From Chalara sp. BL73 (taxonomy: Eukaryota > Ascomycota > Leotiomycetes > Helotiales): a stretch of DNA of 64,000 bases. The stretch covers positions 62,001 to 126,000 of the forward strand of contig CAKJVC010000107.1 in assembly GCA_918026815.1 (NCBI GenBank). Direction: 5' to 3'. Of this stretch, positions 54,832 through 64,000 are shown piece by piece; position 1 is the stretch's first letter, and the number at the start of each line of letters is the position of its first letter. A model generated the notes under the pieces. It did not search any database, was not told the DNA's origin, and saw nothing but the letters and a program-made list of their open reading frames with translations. The position numbers were made by a program, and so were the translations under genes.

Positions 54832-57170
54832 TTATAAATATTAACAAATGCATATAAAATAACTTACGTTTTTAATACTTAATTGTAAATACGCAGTTTA
54901 CTAACAAACTAAAAAACTTGTTTTTTATTTATTAAATAATGTTTTAAATTATTAAATAAAACATTCGAACTATTAAATTAAGTCGATTAGCAGTTGTTTG
55001 CTTAAACAACAAATTTGCTTAAATAGCGAACTAGTAAAAGTTGGCTGTTACAGTAATAAAGTAATTAAAACAGCTAAAATAACGAATTATAACTATAGAA
55101 TTTTAATACAATTGTTGTATTGCTTGTTCGCTACTTAAATAAAACGCAAGCAATATTACTTTTTTACTTATATTTTAAAATTTTATATTTTTAGCTGCAA
55201 AATAATTTTATATACTTGTATATACATTCGCACGAAATTGTTTTTAATTATTACGAAACTATTAAAGCTACGCGAATTTAATACAAACTTAAATATTTAT
55301 TGCGTATTGTTAATTTAGTTTTTTAGTATAAAAAATAAATAAAAATTGTTTTTTTTAATAATACAAACAATGCCGGTAATATATTTGCTATAATATACAA
55401 CTTTTTTAACGCGACTTACTATTTTTTAAATTAAAGCTATAATTTTAGCTTAAATTTTCGTAAAAAAAAACAGCGAATAAACCGATAATATATATATAGT
55501 ATAAAACACAGCTATATAGTGTATAAATAGCTTATTTGCAGTATTTTCGCGAATTGTTAATATAATATTTCGACTAATAAACTAGTTTGTTTCGTTTAGT
55601 AAAATGCTTGTAGTTTTATCGGCGAAAAGCAAATTCTTTTATTAGCGATTAGTACTAATTTTTATTACTAATCGCATTTGTAAATTAAACAAAATACGTT
55701 TATTGTTATAACAGTACTTTACTAAATGTTTACAGACTGTTTTATAAATTTTAGTTAACTAGTTAATTTGTAATATTAAATTAAATATAGTATTTAACAC
55801 ACTGCAATTTAAGCTATTATTTTGCTGTATATAAGTCGCAAAAGCTTTATTAGAATTATAAAAAATCAATTAAGCAAATGTTAAAACAGCAGCATTTTTA
55901 AATATTAACAGTTTTTGTAAATAATATAAATTTCTGTATATTTAAAACAGTTGTATATCGCAGTTATTTAAATCGATTTATTTATCGCAACAATAATTAA
56001 CAGAAATAAATAAAAAAGCATTATTATATTTGCGGACTTATAAAAACGTTTTGTTTGCGCAAAGTTTAATATTTACAATTTTTTGAAATATTGCGAAAAC
56101 TTTTTAATAAAGTCGATTTTAACTTTTTTTTTTTTGTAATAAAACTTAAAACCGAAGTTTTGTATAATTTTTTTAGCTGCAAAATAAATAGCTTTATAGT
56201 AACAGTATTTAATATTTATTTTGCTATTTTGTTTTAGTATAAAAACCGGTTTAGTATACTATAAATTAAATATGCAGCACTGTAAACTATTCGTTATAAT
56301 TACTATAGCTAAAAGTTTTTTAAGTTTTTTTTTTAACTATTGTCGAGTTTTGCTTTTTTATTATTATTAAAACTTAGTATAAATTCTTATTTTAACTTGC
56401 GAATAAATTGTGTGTTTTTTTAAAAAGTTAAAAAAAGTATAAAAAAAAAAAATTCGAAACTAAAAAAAAGTGTAAAATCGAAACTATAATACGGTTTTTG
56501 CACTTTCGCCGCAATGTGTTTAAAACGTTTTGCAAAAAAAAAAATTAGTTATTAAATTAAATATTTTGTAAAGCAGCTCGCAAAAAAAATTTTACTACTA
56601 TTACGCGGCCGACAAAAAGTTTAGTAGTTTTAGTATTTAATATTAATTAGCAATAAACAACAATATTAAACTAATTTGCAATATTTCGAATTTTTTTACA
56701 GTTAAAACACGTTTATTATTTGTTAGTTAGTTTTTTATTACTGTTGTATACTGTAAATAAAGCAGCAAACAATTAATACTTACAACTGTTACAATAATAT
56801 ATTAAATGTATATTAACAGCTCGTTTATTACGTTTAGTTTGTATAAAAATTAGTTAACAAAGCTGTAAATATAAATAAATAATATACTTAATAAATAGTA
56901 CAAGTTTAATAATACTAGCTAGTTTTAAAACTATTTTAAAACTTGTTAAACAACAATTAGTTTTGCGACGTGTTACAGCAAAAACAAAAACTGTAAAAAA
57001 AAAAAACAATGCTATAAAAAGCTATTAAATAATAAGCTTAATAGTAAAAGTTAAAACTAAAGTACTGTTATTAAAAAAAAAAAAAAAGTTAAGTGCAAAA
57101 AAAAGTAAACTTGCTAGCCGCAAAACACGCTAACACTTGTTACGCGACACTGCGTACTACTGTTACATAT
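54832..57170. other. Hypermutated AT-rich DNA, unclassified
   Basis: Continuation of the sequence into which the MULE inserted. No domain or repeat ends recognised. Confidence 0.45.
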
Positions 57171-57540
57171 ATGACTTACAACAAAATCAAAAATAACTTT
57201 TTTTATAAAATGCGTAATAAACTATATACTAGCTTAATCAAAAGCTTTTAATTAGTATAATCAAAATTGTTAATATTTCAAAAAATCGTATTAGTAGTTC
57301 AAGTGCTTTAAATCAAAACAACCGATTTTTCTAATGTCAATTTTTTTGTTGAAGTAAAACACGCTGTCAGGTAGTGCCGGCACGTGATGGACAATTTTTT
57401 CGGAATTAGATTGAGCTAATTAAAACGATTTGAATTTATTTTACTTTATATATATAGAGAAATACCAAAATAAGTGTGTTGATTTATAGCCGTCCAAAGA
57501 TCTAAAGTAAGACTAAAAGACTCTTTGTTTATTACTTGTT
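57171..57540. other. Spared, moderate-composition island
   Basis: TCA, TCT, AGA and TGA are common again, unlike the flanking repeats, and GC rises locally (GTGCCGGCACGTGATGG at about 57,378). No gene seen. It may be original single-copy DNA between repeats. Confidence 0.5.
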
Positions 57541-58455
57541 CTTTTAATTCTTTTTTAATTTGGGATTTTTTAATTAAATATAAAGAATTAATTTCGTTTT
57601 TAATAAAATTCGAGTAAATAGCCGGAATAATACTATAAAAATGTTAATAATAGTAAATAAATATTAAATTTAAAAATTTACTTATTTAAATATTTTAATA
57701 AACCTTTAAAAAAATATGTAGTTACAGATTTAAACGCTATAGTATTAAATATAATAAAATTTAATAGTAAATTCATAAATTTATCTTTATTAAATTCAGG
57801 TGATTTAAGTTATTTTTGAGCTTTAGAACTACTAAAATAATCACTTATATTAGTAGCCTGGCTATTAAATTAATATACAAATAAACTTAAAAGCATAATT
57901 AACTTACTAAATTCATTATTATTTATATCTTTACAAGATATAAATAAATGATTTCTTTTATAATGAGCAATATAATTACTTGTAGAATTATTAATTGCTT
58001 AATTATACTATTTGTAACTAATTTAAATTTTATTAGTATTGTGGCGGGGCTACATGTTGTGGCGAAGCTACAAGCTATCACACGTGATCCATATATTTGT
58101 ATTTAGCAGCGGCTTTGCCGTACTTTCATTCTTCAGCTTCAATTCAACATTTTTGCTCTTTAGATTTGTTGTGGCCTCTTTACCACAGTATTTTAAATAT
58201 AAACATTAATTTTTTGGACATACTTGCAGTTTTTAGCTAAGCATTTAACTGTAACTGTTCCAGAAACAGTAATATTTTCATTAATAAAATTTGGAATTTT
58301 TTCTAATAATCCTTTTTTAAAAATATTAAAAAAATCATTAATATCAAAACTAAAATCAGGTAGATTTTGTTTAATGTTAATAAATGCTTTAGAAGAAAGC
58401 ATATTTTGGTAATAAATATAATATTATATTAATATAATAACAATAATCATAATAA
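57541..58455 (-). other. Mitochondria-like DNA segment (candidate NUMT)
   Basis: AT-rich but without the hypermutation signature, and punctuated by short GC clusters of fungal mitochondrial style (GGCGGGGCTAC, GCGGCTTTGCCG, GTGGCCTCTTTACCAC). The minus strand has a 69-codon frame at 58,402-58,193 (KAFINIKQNLPDF) and, further left, a longer frame broken by TAA codons (NHLFISCKDINNNEFSKL, then KDKFMNLLLNFIIF). It could derive from mitochondrial DNA or a linear mitochondrial plasmid. No standard mitochondrial gene was identified, so origin is inferred from composition. Confidence 0.4.
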
Positions 58456-60240
58456 CGGCAAATATCTGGAATACCACCGAAAAGTGCTAATACCTATATT
58501 TCTCAGATGCCACCACTTTATTTAGAGGCTTTCTCAGATACCACTTTTAATAGTATTTAAGAAAGCTTCCAAATAACTAGTAGTATTTCAAAAAGCTTTT
58601 AACACTCGCTGTAAGCACGCTGTAAACAAACTGTAGGTACACTGTAAGCAAACTGTAAGTACGCTGTAGACACGCTGTAAACACGCTATAGGCACGCTGT
58701 AAACACGCTGTAAATAAAATATAAGATTAAAACCAATGTATTTTTATTGCTTTAATTCCACAAATCAATTTATATTTTATACGCTTTTTTTGACTTTGTA
58801 GGAAATCGTAATTTAAGTAAAGTAAACTTAATAAGTTTTTAAATATCGCTATTAACGTTTAAAAACTTGTTATTGTTATTGTAGTTGTTATTGTCGTTAT
58901 TGCTATTACGCAGTTTTGATATAATATCAACAGCTTTTATTTGTATTTTCAGTTTTTAATTAAAGGGTTAAACTTTCAACTTTTTTTTTTTTTTTTTAGA
59001 ATTTAATTATAGCTATTTATAAACTCGTTTTCGACGTTCGCTTAAAACAGGCTAATTAATATATTAATAACGATTATAGTTTTAATTAAAACAATTTTTA
59101 CAGCGTATTTGTTTTTTGTTTTATTGACTTTTGCATACGCGTTTTATTCGAAGTCGGCTAATTATTTTACGTAATATCGGTAGTTTAATTGAATTATGGC
59201 AAAAAAAAAATCGATTGAAACTAGTATAACTATATAGCAATTAATCGACTTGTAAATCGCTGTAGTAAAATAGTTATTAAATATATCGGCTAAATTAATT
59301 TGCAGAACTTTTGCAGTTGCAATTGCGTAAAAACAAAACGATTAATACTTATAAAAGTTTATACAGTTGTATTGTTTTTAATTAATATTAACTATTTATT
59401 TACGACTTGTTGTAAGTTTTTCGACTTGCGTAATAATTTTACTCGAAAAAAATACTCGATATCGACAAAAAGCATAAAAGCGATTTTTAAATTTAACTAT
59501 AAATACGTCGGCAAAATAATTTGACTTGTTAATTGCTAAATGTTTTTTAAACTACGTTTTAGTTTATAGTTTTTTGTTAATATCGCAAAAGTAATCGGAC
59601 GTAATTTTATTGACTTTTTTTATTTTTATTATTTCGGTTTTAAACAATTGTTTTGTTTTTGCGTTATACATTTTTTAAAATAATAGTTTTATTTTATTGC
59701 TAAATTTTTGCTGTAAATTATTTGCAATATATTAACAACAGTAAAAATAAATTGCTACGAAATACTTTTTTACTATAACGTTCGTTATACTTTTTTCGCG
59801 ATTAAAAATAACAATATACTAAACTTTTAAAGTTACTAAAAAAACAAGTTTTACATAACGCAAATACTAGTTGTATTAATACTGATTTTTAATAAATACT
59901 AATACTTAAACTAAAAAAAACTATTTTGTCGTTTGCGTCGATATTACAGCAAATTAATAATATTATACAATACTGCGATTTTGTATAAATTCTGTTAATA
60001 ACAAAAAACTAATAAAAACGTTTTGCAATTAAACAAAAAAAGCTTAAAACAAAAAAAGCTGCTTAAAATATATTGTTAGCTCGAGTTTTAAATATAGCGT
60101 TTTTTTTTATCGGCTTTTTTAAATTTTTCGATATAACTAAAAAACAACGCAAAAAATTCGGTTTTATTATTATACAACTTTTTAGAAACAGTTTGTTTTA
60201 TACAATACGTTTAAAAGTACAAAATATTGTTATAATACTG
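58456..60240 (-). mobile_element. Second MULE copy, interrupted by the gypsy element
   Basis: Begins CGGCAAATATCTGGAATACC, like the MULE end at 52,332. It follows that element through its interior (for example TTCGAAGTCGGC at 59,147 versus 52,957; GTAAATTAT/TTTGC-like blocks near 59,715) up to about 60,235, where the gypsy LTR begins. The missing part should lie beyond the gypsy element, outside the window. More mutated than the first copy. Confidence 0.75.
58607..58716. repeat. 11-bp minisatellite in the MULE subterminal region
   Basis: Ten units of consensus CGCTGTAAACA with small variants. The first MULE copy has only traces at the same place (CGCTATAAAGC, CGCTGTAAGC near 52,476-52,510), so the array expanded in this copy. 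Confidence 0.85.
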
Positions 60241-60519
60241 TAACAATCGGTATGCCCAAGTTGCAATACAGCAAGCAAAAGTGCGACACGGGAAGTCATG
60301 GCGCAGGTGCAAAGGGTGTGATTCAAGGTATAAGAGGTTTCAGACTAAATACGGGGTAAAGTCGGAGTCGCTTATATAAAAGGCCTGCTTTACTTTCTAC
60401 AATTGCTTTTCATGTTTTTGTATTTTTAGTACTTTAAACTTATAAAGCAATCACGATTAGTTTATTGTACGCACTTTTATATGCCTTTATTTTAGCTCGT
60501 AATTTTTTGCGTTGTTACA
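60241..60519 (+). repeat. 5' LTR of the gypsy element, 279 bp
   Basis: Starts TGTAACAATCGGTATG and ends GCGTTGTTACA, giving inverted tips TGTAACAA and TTGTTACA. The first 200 bp keep normal GC and ordinary TpC/GpA frequency, in contrast to the internal region. Confidence 0.8.
60373..60380 (+). promoter_or_regulatory. TATA box of the gypsy LTR promoter
   Basis: TATATAAA followed by a GGCCTGC stretch, inside the unmutated part of the LTR. Position and context fit a U3 promoter. Confidence 0.55.
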
Positions 60520-62075
60520 TTATACAAAAACATCAAGTCAGCCGAAAACGGCCTTTTTTATAATATTTTTTTATCGAGTTTATTTTGCTATACCGAACTT
60601 GATTCGGTGCAAGTTTTATTTAGATTTAAATATTTTTAAATAGCCGAAATTCTTTAGATTTTTCGGACAGCTAGTAAACTTAAGTTTAGTTTAGCGCGTG
60701 CAGCTAGTAAAAATCGCTGTAAAAACGTTAAAAAAAATATTAAAAATTTTTCAAAAACTTTTTTTGCGCAAAAGAAATTGCGGACAAAAAACAAGTAGCT
60801 ATAAACTAACCGGAACTTTGTTTTTTTATATATTTTATACTTTTTACCGAAATTTTACCGACACGAAATATTATGTCGACACAACAATTACAAAACTTCG
60901 TTTTAAGCGACAAAACGCAAAACAGTTAGACTTTTGTAAAAAAGTTTTTTATTTAAAAGCTTTTTTTATTTAAACTTCGTAATACTTAATGTGCAAAAAA
61001 TTTTCGCAACTACAGAAATTTTAATAAAATGCGCGGTATTGTTTATTCGTTAAAAATAAAAGCAAATAAAGCCGAAAAAGTACAACAAGAAAATTGCGTA
61101 GAGTTTTAAACTTTGCAAAGTTTAATTGTAAAGCTAGCTCGGCTAGTTCGAAATTAAAACCGACGCCGACTCGCTGTAAATTTTGTGCGTAACTTAAATA
61201 AAACGCTAAATTCGGTTAAAAACTTAAATTTGCAACAATATTTGTTAAAAAATAGTTTTTCGCTAAAAGCTAACTATATAATAAACAATCGTTGAAAAAA
61301 AACTTTCGACTTTAATACTAATTAAACTTTTTACACTTTTTCTCGCTTTAAAAAAACGGAACTAACAGAAAAAATAAATTTTTTAAATAAAAAAAATACT
61401 TTTATTTTTTATTAATAAAAAGCTTTTGTTTTAAATCGTTTGAAAGTTAATTTTGACTACTATTCGACTAAACGCTTAAAAAAAGTATTAGTATAAAAAG
61501 CAACTAAAAGCTAAGCTAAAAAATGCTTAAAAAACATATACTTGTTTTTAAAAAGTTTTAAAACCGCGAAAAAAATGCTAAAACTTTTAACTACGTATTA
61601 TTTTACTGGCAATAAAACGAAAAAAGCACGAAACGCGTTTTACAATATAAAAATAAAAAACGCTAACTACACTAAAAAAACGTTTTTTTAATTTAAGGCT
61701 AAATTTCTTAGTTAAATTATTAAAAAAAAAATAAGCAAAACAAAGTAGTTTTTTTTTATGTAAACTAAAATATCGAATACTTTTCGTTTCGTTTTCGTAA
61801 GTTTTAAGTACTAGTAAAAAAAAGATTTCTCGAAAATAATTAGTACGCTAACGGCTATCGACATAAAAACGCGTAAAATTACTTAGTTTAACGTATTATA
61901 CGTAAAAAAAACTTTTAAAATAAAAAAAACTACTGCGAAAAAGTTTTTAACAATTTTTAAAACGCTAATTGCAGCTGTTTTAAATATATAGAACTTTAGT
62001 TCGAGTATTTATTTTTTTCGACATAAATTTTTTACTTTCGCTAAAAAGATTTTTTTTTATTTTAATTCGACCGAT

Positions 62076-62348
62076 TTGTTTAAAGCAACAAAAAAAACTT
62101 GTTTTAAATGCGAAAAACTTAAACATTTCGCAAATAACTGTTTACAAGTTTTTGCAGTTAAAAAAATAGTCGAAAACGATACGAAGCTTAAACAAAAAAA
62201 ACTAGTAAAAAATAAAAAGTATAAAAACCAAAAAAAAAAACAACGAAGTTTAAGCAAAAGCTCGTTTTTAAGTTTACGTAAATGTAATTTGTTAAAGTTA
62301 AACTTAACAAAGTTAATAAGTAGTAAACAGTTTTTAGTTTTTTGTTAG
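62076..62348 (+). pseudogene. Gypsy gag C-terminal remnant with CCHC knuckle
   Basis: 90-codon frame with an intact C-x2-C-x4-H-x4-C zinc knuckle (CFKCEKLKHFANNC), then a Lys-rich region. In an intact element this part packages the RNA. The frames upstream to about 60,700 are the broken rest of gag. Confidence 0.75.
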
Positions 62349-62693
62349 CTTAGTATAAATAAAACTGGAATTTCGTTACACTTATTAGTAAACACAAAAG
62401 CAAACGGTTACTTTTTTATTAATCGCTTTTTTGCTATTCGTTTTTTATATGCTTTTAATACTTTTATTCGATAATTACTTTACTTTGTACTAGTTAAAAA
62501 ATTCTAAAAAAAAATATTTAGTCGTGTGTTTTAATACATTTGTTTACACTTAACTTTTAATAGTCGGCGGATATACAATTGCTTTTTTGTGATTCTGAAC
62601 TTAAAAAATCAAAATACTATTATCGGTAACAAGTAGTTAAGCTATTTTAAAATCAAATTAAACTCGGCAAAAAATCGGCTTATATAGCTTTCC

Positions 62694-62867
62694 TGTTAAG
62701 AATCTCTATTTTAGAGGTTCAAGGAAGTGTCATGTATATGTGGTCAAGCACGTGACGGAACGTCACGTGGTTGGCTTGGCATGGAAAACTGTATATAGAA
62801 CACGTAGCATACAACCTCACAATACACACCTGTAATTCCTACGCTTCCGCACCCACCCTTTTCAATA
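62694..62867 (+). mobile_element. Probable nested solo LTR, 174 bp
   Basis: An unmutated island starting TGTTAAGAATC is flanked by TTTCC on both sides (62,689-62,693 and 62,868-62,872), compatible with a 5-bp target duplication. It contains a TATA-like box (TGTATATAGAAC) and the perfect inverted repeat CACGTGACG-GAA-CGTCACGTG (62,749-62,769). It lies between gag and RT, where the gypsy element is longer than expected. The 3' tip (AATA rather than CA) is atypical. Confidence 0.55.
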
Positions 62868-63479
62868 TTTCCGAATATTTCTCGATTTTAATATAGTTCA
62901 AAAAACTGATAATTTTTTATAAATCCAGAAAGCTAGTTAATGCTTATAACAATTACTAAGTAAATGCAAACCGAAAAAATCAAGCAATAAAAATAAATTA
63001 AATGCGAAAAATGCGAAAATCGCGAAATTCTATTTTTATAGTTTTTATCCGAAGTACTAAACTCCGAATTTTTTCTGTATTTTACACGAATATTTTCCAA
63101 CTTTAAAAAAAAGCAAAATTACAAATTTCTAAACTTTTTAAAATAGTCAACATTTGTCAAATTAATGCTAACGCGCTATACTTCAATATAAAATCTAGTA
63201 GCACTAAGTTTTTTTAAACTAGCTTATACGAAATAAACCGGATTATTAAAGAATTAAAAGCCGCTAAAAATATAAAAACTAAACAGTTAATTCGTTTTCG
63301 ACTACTTAAATTATATAATCTGTTTTAAAACGTATTTTTTAAAATAGTTTCGAATACGCTACTTTTTTATCGCTTATATAACTACAAAATCCAGTTAAAA
63401 GCTTTTTTGTTAAACTACTTTTTTTTTTATATTAACAATCAGCTAAAAAACTGAAAGCAGTAAAAAAGTATTTATTAAA

Positions 63480-64000
63480 ACACTTAAACAAAAAGTTTAT
63501 TGTTTATAGCAAAAGCTTTTTCGCGTTTTTTGTTTTGTTTGTTAAAAAACTTAATAGCAGTTTGCGTTTTTGTATCGACTACAAAAAGCTTAATGTTTTA
63601 ACTCGAAACGACTTTTATTTTATTTTAAGAATTAATAAATTGTTAAGCCGAATATTAAAAGCTAAAATATTTACAAAGCTCGATATTTGTTAAGCTTTTT
63701 ACAAAATCCGAATAAATTTCGATTTTAAAAAATACACAACGTTTAAAACTCGTTACAAATTTTACAAATGCAAAGTGCTACTTTTTAGTTTTACTAATAA
63801 ACTTGTTACGTATTAACAGTACATAAACGACGTTTTAATAAAATATTTAAATAACTTTTGTATAGTATATTTCGATAATATTTTTATTTATTCCGAAAAC
63901 TTTACTATTTATATCGAGCACGTTAAAAAAGTGTTACAAAAACTTCGTAATGCCGAATTTTAAGCCGACATTGCTAAATGCGAGTTTTATGTTACTAAAA
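63480..64000 (+). pseudogene. Gypsy reverse transcriptase remnant
   Basis: RT blocks in order: LRFCIDYKKLN, AKIFTKLDI, YKCKVLLFSFTN, then YFDNIFIYSENF in place of the YVDD/YLDD active-site box, and HVKKVLQKLRNAEF. Frames are broken by stops. The domain continues past the window edge. The D-to-N change in the active site matches the mutation bias. Confidence 0.85.

Larger units (their letters stand above)
60241..64000 (+). mobile_element. Ty3/gypsy LTR retrotransposon, 5' part (runs off right edge)
   Basis: A 5' LTR at 60,241-60,519 inserted into the second MULE copy; the five bases before it are AATAC. The interior shows a gag zinc knuckle and a gypsy reverse transcriptase in the plus direction, both decayed. 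A probable solo LTR sits between them. The 3' end is outside the window. Confidence 0.85.

Noticed and set aside
1..64000. tRNA and rRNA genes
   Set aside because: No cloverleaf A/B-box pair or rRNA-like conserved block was found on either strand by reading.
40900..64000. Centromere or mitochondrial contig as explanation of the AT-rich block
   Set aside because: It is continuous with nuclear genes, shows target-site duplications and retroelement domains, and carries a directional mutation signature; only 57,541-58,455 remains a mitochondrial candidate.

Overview
The window reads as nuclear DNA of a filamentous ascomycete (Pezizomycotina-type fungus). Genes are split by 46-80 bp introns with GT-AG ends and CTAAC/CTGAC-like branch points. 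Typical fungal families are present (HET domain, NB-ARC/TPR NLR, Zn2Cys6 factor, ferric reductase, DUF3723, DUF3435), next to a repeat graveyard destroyed by C-to-T hypermutation. No species can be named from the sequence.

Positions 1-40,899 have normal base composition and look like the captain-proximal part of a Starship, the giant tyrosine-recombinase transposons of fungi. The captain (DUF3435 recombinase) is an intact five-exon, 734-codon gene at 38,043-40,487 on the minus strand. It reads away from an abrupt composition boundary at about 40,899, where a TTAC(N7)A motif lies on the captain strand. Cargo runs leftward from it: a protein kinase, several orphan genes, a small membrane protein, a Zn2Cys6 regulator between two copies of a small Cys-rich gene, an Hsp70-like ATPase, two MADS-box-like genes, a ferric reductase, an 1,800-aa DUF3723 protein, an alpha/beta-hydrolase/NB-ARC/TPR NLR, and at the left edge a HET-domain gene. 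FRE, DUF3723 and NLR genes are the accessory families known to recur in Starships. The NLR is itself enclosed by terminal inverted repeats of a smaller element (2,594-7,505), and a related terminus lies beside the HET gene. The distal end of the Starship is not in the window.

Positions 40,900-64,000 are extremely AT-rich and contain decayed transposons: a fully bounded Ty1/copia element (41,861-50,242, 206-bp LTRs, 5-bp target duplication), a Mutator-like element with 83-bp inverted repeats and a 9-bp target duplication (52,332-54,822), a second related Mutator-like copy cut by a Ty3/gypsy element that runs off the right edge, and a probable solo LTR nested in the gypsy element. A segment at 57,541-58,455 resembles mitochondrial DNA and was spared. 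The mutation pattern is unusual: C is lost mainly after a pyrimidine and before A or T (TpC context), while CpA and CpG are kept, unlike classical CpA-directed RIP.

The cargo shows no such damage, so the Starship probably landed beside an already mutated repeat block, or it escapes the process because it is single copy. Many multi-exon models below were built by hand. In each, exon lengths sum to a multiple of three and the splice phases match, but none has been tested with transcripts.
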